A stretch of DNA of 64,000 bases from Megaustenia siamemsis (Eukaryota > Mollusca > Gastropoda > Stylommatophora > Ariophantidae). The stretch lies in contig JAVIAB010000024.1 of the NCBI GenBank assembly GCA_032433765.1, positions 15,297,126 to 15,361,125 of the forward strand, in the 5' to 3' direction. The notes beneath the pieces were generated by a model. The model saw only the letters and a program-made list of their open reading frames with translations, did not search any database and had not been told where the DNA came from. The translations under genes and the position numbers were made by a program. Below, one piece after another: positions 1 to 13,600 of the stretch. Each line of letters opens with the position of its first letter. Positions within the stretch are counted from its first letter, which is position 1.

Positions 1-288
1 ATATGGACTATAAATAAATAAATGGATATATATGGACAACACACAAATCCGAGCACATTTGGTTTGTAGAATTCAATAAAAAAAAGTTTATTGACATCTG
101 ACACATAACATGGCTGAATAAGATTAGTGGAGATTGATCAATCTCTCCTCTTCTCTTTCCTTTATTTTTTTCTCTCTCTCCGATGGTCAGTCAACTTCTA
201 CTAAAACTACATTGGCAGTAGACCACACATGAAATGAATACTGGTAAAAAAAATAAAGAACTAACAAGTTTTAGTTATTAATGAATGA
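1..288. other. AT-rich stretch, no gene seen
   Basis: Low-complexity AT-rich DNA (taaata runs at the start, a ct-rich run near 165-185). No convincing reading frame or repeat family was recognised. It lies in TGFBRAP1 intron 10. Confidence 0.4.
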
Positions 289-466
289 ATCAATTCAGAG
301 GAAGAGGTATGTATACAGCACTCGGAAAAAATGACAAATAATGAACAACAGAAAAAAATATGGACCAAGGCAGGATCGAACCCGTACTCAGTGGCACAGC
401 GCCTTGCCACGAAAAGTCAAACGCTAGGGAACACTGCCACTCAGCTAACTTTCTTTTAGTTATTAA
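289..466 (-). mobile_element. SINE-3 copy, tRNA-like head, minus orientation
   Basis: Read on the minus strand it starts with a tRNA-like head (agctgagtggcagtgttccc, then ggcaaggcgctgtgcc) and a B-box-like ggttcgatcctg. It matches the plus-strand copy at 41509-41730, including the distal aacaacagaaaaaa and gtatgtatacagc parts. Ends are approximate. Confidence 0.5.
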
Positions 467-559
467 CTAGTTTTAGGCATTTCTGAAATCTATCATAAAT
501 GTATCCATGTTTCAACCGAACAGGTACAGATTTTATACTTTCAAAATAATCTTTTGCAT

Positions 560-905
560 ACCCCTACTATTACAGGCACCTACGGGTGTACCTGCAATAT
601 TGTGATGTCACCTCTATAGTAGTTGTTGTGGATCCTGAAGCCTGTGAGCTGACGTCCTTCGGCCCAATGCCATATGGTGATATCTGCAGGTATTTTTGAG
701 TTCTCTTGCAGTTCCGTACAAGGTGTTCCATTTATCATGTCTTTGAGGAAATAAAGTTGCTCTGATGTCAGTGATTTTTGGACAATCAAAAAAGTGATGT
801 TCTACTGTTTCATGAGGGTGTTAAAAAAAGTGGACATGCTGGAGTTTGGTTTCATTGTATTCTATTGATGTGGTTATTCAGTGGTAAATGACCAGTTCTC
901 AGTCT
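560..905 (-). other. Possible LINE C-terminal remnant
   Basis: A minus-strand reading frame at 789-580 continues in broken form to about 905. Its style (LTSEQLYFLKDMI, ADITIWHWAEG) is that of the poorly conserved C-terminal end of LINE polyproteins, but no diagnostic motif is present. It is not TGFBRAP1 exon 11. Confidence 0.2.
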
Positions 906-907
906 GA

Positions 908-1200
908 AGATGGTGGTTTGGTCTAGACTTATATTTAAAAAGATCTCTCCTTGTTTTTCCCATGGTCCATCCACTCAGCCAATCTTCTTTACTGTTGAAA
1001 CGTCATCTTTATCATCATCATCATCATCGAGTACCATCTCCGCATCAAAGGTTGGTTACCATGGAGTGCCATTCCACTCTGTCTCTTGCTTTGATGGTGC
1101 AGCTTGTCATAGGCTGACTTGTCCATCTTTTGATGTTACTCGTCCATGTTAGTCTTGGTCTGCCTCTGCCTCTTTTACCTTGTGTTTTCCCTTCCAATAT
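908..1200 (-). mobile_element. LINE-I 3' fragment
   Basis: The minus strand reads TWTSNIKRWTSQPM then KARDRVEWHSMVTNL, ending in a trinucleotide (gat)n run at 1012-1029. The same C-terminal segment recurs at 19945-20090, 23325-23510 and 53085-53260. Confidence 0.65.
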
Positions 1201-1272
1201 TACTTTATCAAGAATGAATAATCAAGACATTGACTAGACTATACAATATGCTTTGATCTACTCACTTTGAGG

Positions 1273-1532
1273 GAGCCGCAATAGCTCAGTAGTTAGTGGA
1301 CTGGACTACAAAGGACAAGAGGTAGGGTTCGATCCCAACCGATGGCTTTCGGTTCACCCAGCCTTTAACGGGTACCGGAATTTTCTCTGGGAAAGTAAAG
1401 CGGCACGGGCATAATACCGACCACATTACCCCAAAAATCACCTGCCGAAGGTCTGTAAAATGTATGGTCACTAATACCATATTCCCTATATGCCACTTGG
1501 CATGACGGGGGTACTTTACTTTTTTTTTTTAA
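1273..1532 (+). mobile_element. SINE-1 copy abutting TGFBRAP1 exon 10 donor
   Basis: tRNA-derived SINE: head ggagccgcaatagctcagta (A-box-like) and ggttcgatcccaacc (B-box-like), conserved body, tail gtactttact(t)n. Flanked by a perfect 13-14 bp target duplication, tactcactttgag(g), at 1259-1272 and 1533-1546. The duplicated sequence contains the exon 10 splice donor. Confidence 0.92.
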
Positions 1533-1539
1533 TACTCAC

Positions 1540-1635
1540 TTTGAGGAACTTTTCTCTTGTCATGCCAGTTTTATTAGCATTTCTTGCCAAATCTAAGGCT
1601 TCTGTGACTCGCTTGTCAGCCAGCAAGGCTTGAAT
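1540..1635 (-). CDS. TGFBRAP1: TGFBRAP1 exon 10 (residues 315-346), last exon in window
   Basis: Encodes IQALLADKRVTEALDLARNA, then NKTGMTREKFLK; family IQDLLASRRVEEALVLAKGA....KEKF. Start of the helical Vps39-like region. Acceptor ctccag; donor gtgagt at 1539-1534. This donor and 7 exonic bases are duplicated at 1259-1272 by a SINE insertion. Confidence 0.9.
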
Positions 1636-4600
1636 CTGGAGAACATGAAACATTTGAACTAGTGCATTAATGAAATAATAAAAATCTATGTGCATATAAG
1701 AGTGCCCTGCTGGCTATATAGTGCCCATATTTTTCAATGACCAATGACACATTTCAATCAATCACTAATATCTTCAGTAATCAAGAAAAGACGATGGTCA
1801 TATGTTGGACATGTAATGAGAAGAGATAATAACCGAATAGCAAAGCAAGCCCTCATGTGGGAAACAACAGGTAAGAGGAAAAGAGGAAGACCCAGAGAGA
1901 TACTGAGAAGAACATTGATGAGAGAGGCAAGAGCAGCAGGAATCGGCTCCCTCAATGAGATAGAGCTGCTTGCACAGAACAGAGACAAATGGCGAGATTT
2001 GATAAAATATCTTTAAAAGAATTGAAAACTGCTAAAATAAAAATTTAGATAAGAGAAGGAGTATCTTGGTCTACATCCTATGGGCCGGCTACAGCTCGAA
2101 AGGTCAATAGATAGATAGATAGAATGACACATTTTATGGGTGATGTGGTTGGTATCACACCAGGTGCTCAACATTCTGCAGAAAAAAGAAAACTCTGGTA
2201 CCTATTTTCAGAGGTTGGGTGTTCACTCAAAGTCATGTTGATCTGACAAAAAATTGGTAACACTTGGAAATTGGATGCAAACTCTGGGGGGGGGGGGGGG
2301 GGGGGGTGACAGGACTGGATGGTCTAGAGGTAAGACAACAACCTCTAGACATGAAGGACCTGGGTTTGAATCCCACCTTAGGTGGTGTACATTTTTCACT
2401 TTGAATATGTGACTTCTTTGTGGCTTTACCCTGGTCTATGGGTAGAGAGATCCAATGTCTGGACCTCTCAGATAATAGTGATAAACAGGAGGTCCAGTAT
2501 GCTTTCTAGAAGATCTTTACAAGGATTGAAAACTTCTAGAATAAACATTTAGATAAGAGAAAGAGTATCTGAGTCTACGCCCTATGGGCCGGCTACGGCT
2601 CAAAAGGTCAATTGATAGATAGTATGCTCTTGCATAAGTTAAAAGAGCCCTTGGCAGTTAAAAGTCAGAAAGAGTAGGCCAAAATGGCTAATTCCTGGGA
2701 AATAAAATGATTTAGCAATTCTTAGTTTAGTTCACAGGTCATCCTCAATGCACATTGGACAAGTCCATAAGTGCTCAGATCTTTTCCAAAGAATATCCAT
2801 AAATGTGTAGCAACTAAAAACACCGGTGTTGTTTTGTTGGTAAATCTTCTTTGAATTCCTGCGTAGCACTTTTGTCTGATAAAGGACTAGAGGCAGACTT
2901 CAATCTTGATTGACGGCTTCCAGATTTATCCAGTTTTAAAATAGGTACCAGATTTTTTTCTGGGAAAGTAAAGTGGCACAGGCATAATCCTGACCACATT
3001 ACTCCAAAAATCATGTGCTGAAAGTCTATAAAAATTGTCACTAACACCATATTCCCTATATGCCACTTGGCGTGACGGGGGTAGTTTACTTTTTTTTTTA
3101 CTTTATACGTTAATTTATTAACTTATACACTGATATGAATGGAAAAATATGAGTAAACTAATGGTAGAAATAGGAGCCGCTATAGCTCAGTGGTTAGTGA
3201 ACTGGACTACAAAGGACAAGGGGTAGGGCTCGATCCCAACCGACGGCTTCCGGGTTCACCCAGCCTTAAATGGGTACCGGATTTTTTTCTGGGAAAGTAA
3301 AGCAGCACGGACGTAATACCGACCACATTACCCCAAAAATCATGTGCTGAAGGTCTGTAAAATATAGGGTCACTAACACCATATTTCCCTATACGCCACT
3401 TGGCGTGACGGGGGTACTTTAATTTACTTTTACTAATGGTAGAAATGTATAATGAAAGAAAAAAAATCAAATATGTGAACACAAGCACAACGACTAAAAG
3501 AAATATAATGATAACTTTTGTAACAATGAAGAGAAATAACAAAATATAGAAAAAAAAAGAAAAAAAAAATGGTATGGTTAAAGCTTCGAATACAAGAGAA
3601 CAACACAAACTAGAATGACATTTCGGCGCAGTAAGCCTTCAATTGGAACAAACATACAACACACATACAAAAATGTATTAAAAATAAAAAATAATAAAAA
3701 ACTATATAATAATTTTGAAATTAGGAGAAATGGAAAGAAAAATAAGTAAAAAAATTGTCCCTGTTTGTTTGGATGTGGCATAAATGGAAGTGACACGGGA
3801 TACGTGTGCATGCACAAAAGTGAAAATATGCGCACACAGTGACAGAAGTTTCCAAAACAGGTCCATGTGCATACATAAATATGTAACAATGAAGGGAGAC
3901 CCAATGTGAGCATTATTAAAAAAACAAAAAACAATTCAAACTAAAAACCAACTCAAGAACTCACATAACTGATATATCTACAACAAATATCCCAATAATT
4001 CTCTACAAATTCACTCCAACAAAGAACAAGAAAGATTTTGCTTTCATCTACACAAACAAATAAACAACAATAAAAGCATATAAGCTCACAAGCTTCAAGT
4101 GAAACAAACCTGTTTCTCAAAAGGTATTGGAACCAGAGCGTAAATCTCCCGACTTGAAGCAACAAATATCCGACCATCAAAATCCCCAAGAAAAACTCCT
4201 CCTTGGAAGGGAATGGCTTGTTTCTGCTGCTGATCCAAGATGCTGCAATCGGAACAAATAGAGATGTTCATGGCTACAAGAACAAGGACAGAAGCAATAA
4301 CAATGTATTTTTGTAAGAAAAAAAAGAAAGGACATACCCCATGGCATATAGGAAAAGAGTTTGAGCCCATTTTTTTAAAATCACCCACACATTTTTGGGT
4401 GATGTGATTAGCATTATGCCTGTACCAGCCTCCTTTTTCCTGAAAAACGCTGATGACGATCAAGTCTCTTCATTGTCTGCCCTTTAAAAGGATGTTAGAC
4501 GGGAATGGGTGTTTGTGCACTGTTGTCATTTACAGTAAGCTGTGATATTTTACATCTTTCTGCCCGACAAATCTGACTTAAGCACTTTTTAGTACCAGAT

Positions 4601-7600
4601 TGTCTTTCCTCATTGATCCCTACTGACTTGGCGGCACTGGTTCGTCTGTTACCAGCACCACCGCAGGGTGGAGGCTTAGAATATCTTGATGAGTTGTAGC
4701 CTCAGATAATGATGCAAACAGTCAGCTATGATTCACAACCATTATCAGCCCAAGTGCTTTTGGGAGTCTATGGCACCGAATTCTAGTTTACTCAACCACT
4801 CTCGTCCCAAGTGCTGTTGGGAGTCACCCCATTTTAATTTACTCAACCACTCTCATCCCAAATGCTGTTGGGAGTCACCCCATTCTAGTTTACTCAACCA
4901 CTCTCAGCCCAAGTGCTGTTGGGAGTCACCCCATTCTAGTTTACTCAACCACTCTCAGCCCAAGTGCTGTTGGGAGTCACCCCATTCTAGTTTACTCAAC
5001 CACTCTCAGCCCAAGTGCAGTTGGGAGTCATCCCATTCTAGTTTAGTCAACCACTCTCAGCCCAAGTGCTGTTGGGAGTCATTCCTTTCTAGTTTACTCA
5101 ACCACTCTCATCCCAAGTGCTGTTGGGAGTCACCCCATTCTAGTTTACTCAACCACTCTCAGCCCAAGTGCTGTTGGGAGTCACCCCATTCTAGTTTACT
5201 CAACCACTCTCATCCCAAGTGCTGTTGGGAGTCACCACGTTCTAGTTTACTCAACTCTCTACCAAGCCGAGGAAGAAAACCTTAAAATACTTTTAAATAA
5301 TTTGCTTCTGCGTACACCTCTATCCTCTATACGTGAATATTAATAAGTTTGAAGAAAGCGTTCATCAGTTCAAGGCTGGTGACATCTCCATACAGCTTGT
5401 CCCAATATGTACCTTTGATAGCTACAACTGCCTTTTTAGTGTTGATGTTTGACCAATAGCTCCTGCCCTTTCTCTTGACTACACAACATGGAGGGGAGCC
5501 ATGATAGCTCAGTGGTTAGTGAACTGGACTACAAAGGACAAGAGGTAGGGTTCAATCCCAACCGACGGCTTCCGGTTCGCCCAGCCTTTAATGGGCACCA
5601 GATTTTTTTCTGGGAAAGTAAAGCAGCACAGGCATAATACCAACCACATTACCCCAAAAATCATGTGCCAAAGGTCTGTAAAATTGATGGTGGCTAACAC
5701 CATATTCCCTATACGCCACATGGCGTGAGGGGGGTACTTTACTTTTTTTTTTACACAACATAGAGGAAGGGAACCACTAGTATTTTTTAATAATTAAAAG
5801 AAAAGTAAAGAACCCCATTACATCTTGAGCATGATGTATAAGAAGTACTATGTTAGCACCATTTTTGTCTTCAACGGATCCAATTTTTTGGTAATGAGGT
5901 CAGCAGTGTAACAGTACCGTAATTTTGTTTACAGGAAAAAATCTTTGACCCCCATTTAAGATAAGAAATACCTAGATGTCATCGACTGGGATCACACTCA
6001 ATCCCTTGTCCTAGTCCAATTCACTAGTCACTCCTATATGATACCACTATACAACAGAGTATGAGACCAGTTCTGGCTGGCCCTCTGAAATGGCCCTGAA
6101 GGACAAGATCTTGGTTCTATGGAGGAGCTGTGGACCAGTGATGTAAATTGTTGAAATTGACATTCTTTTTCTTCTTTTCTCTTTTCACTGATGCCTAAAG
6201 GTGTCGTGATTATATTATTTGTTGTTCTTGAGCTGTCTGAATTAGTGATTTTCCTTTGTTGTTACATGTCTCTGTCACTGCATCTATCCATCTTCTTCTG
6301 GGTCTTCCTCTTGGTCCTTTTCCATGCATTCTTGAGAAGAACACCCTTGATGGTGATTGGTGAGGATTCATTCTGACCAGGTGGCCAAACAATTTAAGTT
6401 GTTGTTGTTCTATATATTCCTGGCAGGGTTTTGTTCCTACCATTTTTCTTATGGTTTCATTTGGTATTCTATCTCTTCTTGTGTTGTTTGTTACTTTTCT
6501 CAAGCATCACATCTCACATGTATTGATCTTTCTTAATTGTGATTTAGAAAGGGTCCTTGTTTGACTTTCACAGCACAAAGAAATTTACATTGAAAACTAA
6601 AATTACAATAGGAGAAAGCAATGAAAAAGACAAGAGAAATATAGAAAAGGTTTAACTAAACATGTAATTAAATAGGAAATAAGCATACACTAAAATAAGA
6701 ATAAGGAGTGTATTGAAAAATTAAAAAAACTTGAAATTTGATAAATGAACAAGACAAAGATTGAAATTAATATTCATGTTAATGGATTTAAAAAAGACTT
6801 TAAATAACTTTTTTCTCATGAAATAATAAAACAAGAAAAATGCCACAAAAGTGACCTGTGAACTGTGATAAACTCATCATTCATAGCTAGAATGTATGGA
6901 TGAACAAAACTGACAGCTAAAAGCCCGTCTGACCACTGCATTGGTGGACGCTGAGATACACCCGCTGATGTGGCAAAAATACCTAGGGCATTAGGCCCAC
7001 TCATCAAAAACTCCTCCTGCAAGAGAGTTCAAACAAAGATACATTAATACTGCTTTACTATCATTTCAAAAATCAATATATAATACTGCTTTTCTATTAT
7101 TTCAAAAATCAATATATTAATACTGCTTTTCTATTATTTCAAAAATCAATATATTAATACTGCTCTTCTATCAATTCAAACATCAATATATTAATACTGC
7201 TCTTCTATCAATTCAAACATCAATATATTAATACTGCTCTTCTATCTATTTAAACATCAATATATTAATACTGCTCTTCTATCTATTTAAATATCAATAC
7301 ATTAATACTGCTCTTCTATCTATTTAAATATCAATACATTAATACTGCTCTTCTATCTATTTAAATATCAATACATTAATACTGCTCTTCTATCTATCCA
7401 TTATGCTTTCGAGCTGAAGATGGCATATTCTGTCCAAAGTTGGACAAGCATGTCAGAAAAGGACTTACTATTTTTTCTCTCAGATAGTCTAGCATATTAT
7501 TGCTATGTAGTTATATTTGCGTTGTGTCTATTATTCCAGCTGAAGACCTACTGAGCTGCAACGTTTTGCTTTTGTTTTGTTCCTCACCAGCGTAAAGTAG

Positions 7601-10600
7601 TAACTTGCTCTTGTTTTTTTTATTTTCATGTATAACATCAGCTTTATAGCAACTTTACATTTTTATGCCTTTACCCCAGGTGAGAATATACCAGGAAAGT
7701 AGGAGGATAATACTGAGAAGCAGTTATATGAAACATTAATAGAGGAGTGTGCTTGCTTGCTTGCGTTCGCCCGATGACTAAAGGAATGAACCTCTTCATC
7801 CTTCGCACTTAAAAGGATGTTAAGTGGGAGTGTCTGCGTTGTGTTGTGGTTTGCAGTATAACTGTGATAATTACACCTTTTGACCCAACACATCCAACTT
7901 CAACATGAATAGAGGAATGTTAGAATGTGTTGGCAAAACATGAGAGCAACTGTGCTAATAATGGCACATTTACATCAAGATATACACATATAAAAACCTA
8001 TCTCAAACTAAACTATTGGACATTTACATCAAGATATCTTGATCTTGATCCTTCCAGTGCCGCTAGATGTCATATAGCGCTCATAGTGCTTTTCGTCATC
8101 CATCTTTATTCTGGGAAAGATGTTTCATCTTATTAAATGAGTTTATGGCCAACCAATTTTGCTTCTCTTTTCAGTGTTCTTTTCTGTGTCTCTAAGTCCT
8201 CGTCTTTTTTTCTGTATTCTGATCCTTCTTATATAAGAGACTGTTTTGAAATTTTGTTGTTGTCTTTTTTTAATATGTCAAGATAAAAACATATGAAAAT
8301 CTATCTCAAACCATGACTCCATAACTCATAAAGAAACAACACAAAAATATATAGTCCTTACCTTACTGATCCGTTTAATAATGGGACGAAGCTGTTCTGG
8401 ATCAATTGGAAACAGGTCAGTGATCAATCCGCTGTCAGTGTCGATCATGCAGTACTGAGAGGCCAATGCAGCACAAACAAACACACCATCTACTCCCTGT
8501 AATATAAACAAATTCAGCATCTACAAAACCGCAGAAGTAGATAAAACACTATCCATTTCATTTGAAAGAAATTCATGAGGGATGCTCACTGATATGACAG
8601 AGGTTGTGAACAGTGCTGAAATCTGCTGTGTAATTTGTGCACTGAGCTGAAATGTTCTTGTGTAATTTATGTACTGAGCTGAAATATTCTTGTGTAATTT
8701 ATGTACTGAGCTGAAATGTTCTTGTGTAATTTATGTACTGAGCTGAAATGTTCTTGTGTAATTTATGCACTGAGCTGAAATGTTCTTGTGTAATTTATGT
8801 ACTGAGCTGAAATGTTCTTGTGTAATTTATGCACTGAGCTGAAATGTTCTTGTGTAATTTGTGCACTGAGCTGAAATGTTCTTGTGTAATTTATGTACTG
8901 AGCTGAAATATTCTTGTGTAATTTATGCACTGAGCTGAAATATTCTTGTGTAATTTATGTACTGAGCTGAAATATTCTTGTGTAATTTATGTACTGAGCT
9001 GAAATGTTCTTGTGTAATTTATGTACTGAGCTGAAATATTCTTGTGTAATTTATGCACTGAGCTGAAATGTTCTTGTGTAATTTATGTACTGAGCTGAAA
9101 TATTCTTGTGTAATTTATGCACTGAGCTGAAGTGTTCTTGTGTAATTTGTGCACTGAGCTGAAATGTTCTTGTGTAATTTATGTACTGAGCTGAAATGTT
9201 GTTGTGTAATTTATGCACTGAGCTGAAATGTTCTTGTGTAATTTATGTACTGAGCTGAAATATTCTTGTGTAATTTATGCACTGAGCTGAAATGTTCTTG
9301 AGTAATTTATGCACTGAGCTGAAATGTTCTTGTGTAATTTATGCACTGAGCTGAAATGTTCTTGTATAATTTATACACTGAACTGAAATTATCCTATATA
9401 AATTGTGTGGAAATCCCCAAGAAATATGAAATTAGAACTAGATATGCTTAGAGTAGATAGATGAGTGATAAGTACACTAGCTCAACTCACAATAACCAAG
9501 GCCTGTTCTGGAAGGGAAACATCCCTGAGATGCATCAACCTGTCTTCTGTTACTGTAAAGACTTGGATCATTTTCCTCTTCAAAGCCACACAGATCTGTT
9601 AAATGTGAGAATGTCAGTTCATGTTGTTAAAGTACTACTTCAAGCAAAGATACCCACTGAATCATTACAGGACATTAATGAGTGCCACATCACTGTCCCC
9701 TCTTTCACAGACACCCACTGAATATTAAGATCTATCTATCTATCTATCGTCCTTTCAAGCCAAAGACGGCACATAGGGCAGAACCACAATTTCAAAAACA
9801 GAAACCTTGCGTGCCAAAATGGCACATATTGCGGAGATCACTGCTTCTAAAATCTATGGTCTGTTTCCATAACAATACTTTTTACAATGACAGCTTGTCA
9901 AGCCATCGATCAATCTCCTTAGTCGCCTCTTATGACATGCCTGGAAGGTCACAGTGTCACTATTCTTTACTTCCCTCATAATGATGAGGCCCCGGTAACA
10001 CACGGAAATATTTACAAGACATTAATGAGTGCCACATCACTGTCCTCTCTCTCATAGACACCAACTGAATATTTACAAGACATTAATGAGTGCCACATCA
10101 CTGTCCTCTCTCTCATAGACACCAACTAAATATTTACAAGACATTAATGAGTGCCACATCACTGTCCTCTCTCTCATAGACACCCACTGAATATTTACAA
10201 GACATTAATGAGTGCCACATCACTGTCCTCTCTCTCATAGACACCAACTGAATATTTACAAGACATTAATGAGTGCCACATCCCTATCCTCTCTCTCATA
10301 GACATCCACTGAATATTTACAAGACATTAATGAGTGCCACATCACAGTCCTCTCTCTCATAGACACCCACTGAATATTTACAAGACATTAATGAGTGCCA
10401 CATTACTGTCCTCTCTCTCATAGACACCCACTGAATATATACAAGACATTAATGAGTGCCACATTACTGTCCTCTCTCTCATAGACACCCACTGAATATA
10501 TACAAGACATTAATGAGTGCCACATCACTGTCCTCTCTCTCATAGACACCAAATGAATATTTACAAGACATTAATGAGTGCCACATCACTGTCCTCTCTC

Positions 10601-13600
10601 TCATAGACACCCACTGAATATTTACAAGACATTAATGAGTGCCACATCACTGTCCTCTCTCTCATTGACACCCACCGAATGATTTACACAACATTAATGA
10701 GTGCCACATCACTGTCCTCTCTCTCATTGACACCCACTGAATGATTTACATGACATTAATGTCCTCTCTCTCATTGACACCCACTGAATGATTTACACAG
10801 TTATATGACATTGACAAGTGCCACATCAATGTCCTCTCTCTCACTGACACCCACTGAATGATTTACACAGTTATATGACATTGACAATTGCCACATCAAT
10901 GTCCTCTCTCTCATTGACACCCACTGAATTATTTACACTGTTATAAGACATTGACAAGTGCCACATCAATGTCCTCTCTCTCATTGACACCCACTGAATT
11001 ATTTACACTGTTATAAGACATTGACAAGTGCCACACCAATGTCCTCTCTCTCACAGACACCCACTGAATGATTTACACAGTTATATGACATTGACAAGTG
11101 CCACATCAATGTCCTCTCTCTCACAGACACCCACTGAATGATTTACACTGTTATAAGACATTGACAAGTGCCACATCACTGTCCTCTCTCTCACAGACAC
11201 CCACTGAATGATTTACACTGTTATAAGACATTGACAAGTGCCACATCACTGTCCTCTCTCTCACAGACACCCACTGAATGATTTACACTGTTATAAGACA
11301 TTGACAAGTGCCACATCACTGCCCTCTCTCTCACAGACACCCACTGAATGATTTACACTGTTATAAGACATTGACAAGTGCCACATCACTGTCCTCTCTC
11401 TCACAGACACCCACTGAATGATTTACACTGTTATAAGACATTGACAAGTGCCACATCACTGTCCTCTCTCTCACAGACACCCACTGAATGATTTACACTG
11501 TTATAAGACATTGACAAGTGCCACATCACTGCCCTCTCTCTCACAGACACCCACTGAATGATTTACACTGTTATAAGACATTGACAAGTGCCACATCATT
11601 GTTCTCTGTCTCACGGACACCCTGTGGAATAATTTACACTCTTACAAGACATTGATGAGTGCCACATCACTGCTCTCACATTCAAATCTGCATTCTATAA
11701 GGTTTATCCTGTTACAATACATTGATGAATGTTATTTTCAGCTGAGCTATCTTCTCCTAGTACTAACTTTTAAAAAAATAAACAACTCTCTAAGGAATAC
11801 TATAGTACACTGCTCATTCTAACAAACAACAAATACATGTCCTCTACTGCTATGAAATTGTAAGAAATGATATTTTCAGTTGATATTTTATTTGCTTTGT
11901 TCTGTCATCTTACAAGCAGCAATGTTTATTTTTATGTATTATCACAACATTTTCTACCCGCTACATTTAGATAAACAAAACTGAAGTAGAGCTTAATTCT
12001 AGATTTACAAAATACACACTTTGCACTAGAAAGTAAAATAATTTTACACTTTCAATACTTCTTATGTTTGACTGGGCAACATTTATACTCAAACACTTTT
12101 ATTAATTATTGAACATTAATAATATCATGTTTGAGTATAAATGTTGCCCTGTTGATATAATTAATGTTCAATAATTAATAAAAGTGTTCCTTATTATGTA
12201 TATATGACACTACCTATTTTTGACAGGTTGGACACAATGATGTTTCTGTTAAAAAATGACATGTATGTTCAAAAGTGGGAGCCGCGATAGCTCAGTGGTT
12301 AGTGAACTGGACTACAAAATACAAGGGGTAGGGTTCGATCCCAACCGACGGCTTCCGGGTTCACCCAGACTTTAATGGGTACCGGATTTTTTTCTGGGAA
12401 AGTAAAGCGGCACGGGCGTAATACCGACCACATTACCCCAAAAATCATGTGCCGAAGGTCTGTAAAATGTATGGTCACTAACACCATATTCCCTATACAC
12501 CCCTTGGCGTGACAGGGGTACTTTACTTTTTTTTTTTAATGTTCAAAAGTATTATTTATGTTTAATAGGTATTTATTTTTATTAGATATTTTTGTTTACA
12601 AAGGACAAGAGGCAGGGTTCGATCCCAACCGATGGCATCCGGGTTCACCCAGCCTTAAATGGGTACCAGATTTTTTTCTGGGAAAGTAAAGCGGCACAGG
12701 TGTAATACCGACTACATTACCCCAAAAAATCATATGCTGAAGGTCTGTAAAATTTATGGCCACTAACACCATATTTCCTATACGCCACTTGGCGGGATGG
12801 GGCACTTTACTTTTTACTTTTAGATATTTATGTTTAATAGATATTTATGTTTAATAGATACTAGTGTTTAAAAGATATTTATGTGTAATCAATACTTATG
12901 TGTAATAGATATTTATTTTTATTAGATATTTATCCTTTGTAGATATTTATAACAGATTCACCTCAAAGAAAATGTATGTAGATATTTCCAATAAACTTGG
13001 GAAATACCTATGTGACCAGGGATGTTTTAAACATAGACTGAAAGGGAACATACCTCCACACTAAATGGGTTTGTTCTGATTGGGTTCTCATTGATACAGA
13101 AACAGGCCACACCTTTCACCTTGGCTCCAGTCACAATTGGCTAAAGGAAAAGAGTGGTACAAAAAGTTAGATCTTGGTTCCATTAATTAATGGAAAAATG
13201 TAAAGTATAAGTTAAATGGCTGGTTGTAATCTTCTTTTTCAGTGATAAAGTTCAGCATTTAATTGTCTAGACCAGCACGAGCCACAAATAGAAAAATGCA
13301 CTTGAGGTCTTTATCAATATTCTATAGTTGGCACGCAGATCATGATGATATTACTTATACTACTCTGGACATTGGAGCCCGTGATAGCTCAGTGGTTAGT
13401 GAACTGGACTACAAAGGGCAAGAGGTAGGGTTCGATCCCAACCGACGGCTTCCGGTTCACCCAACCTTCAATGGGGACCAGATTTTTTTCACAGAAAATT
13501 ATATACCGAAAGTACCCCCATCACGCCAAGTGGAGTATAGGGAATATGGTGTCAGTGACCATAAATTTTACAGACATTCGGCACATGATTTTCAGGGTAA

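Noticed and set aside
580..789. 69-codon minus-strand frame tested as TGFBRAP1 exon 11
   Set aside because: No similarity to the expected segment and no proper acceptor; probably LINE debris.
1273..1350. tRNA gene candidates at SINE-1 heads
   Set aside because: They have A- and B-box-like motifs but no complete acceptor stem or 3' end, and recur as the start of a 260-bp dispersed repeat.
4728..5285. 185-codon frame with repeated CCWESP peptides
   Set aside because: Product of the 51-bp intronic minisatellite, antisense to the gene.
9655..9725. DINEC-like peptide suggesting a calcium-binding EGF exon
   Set aside because: The sequence is one unit of the intronic 61-bp array and lies on the wrong strand for the gene.
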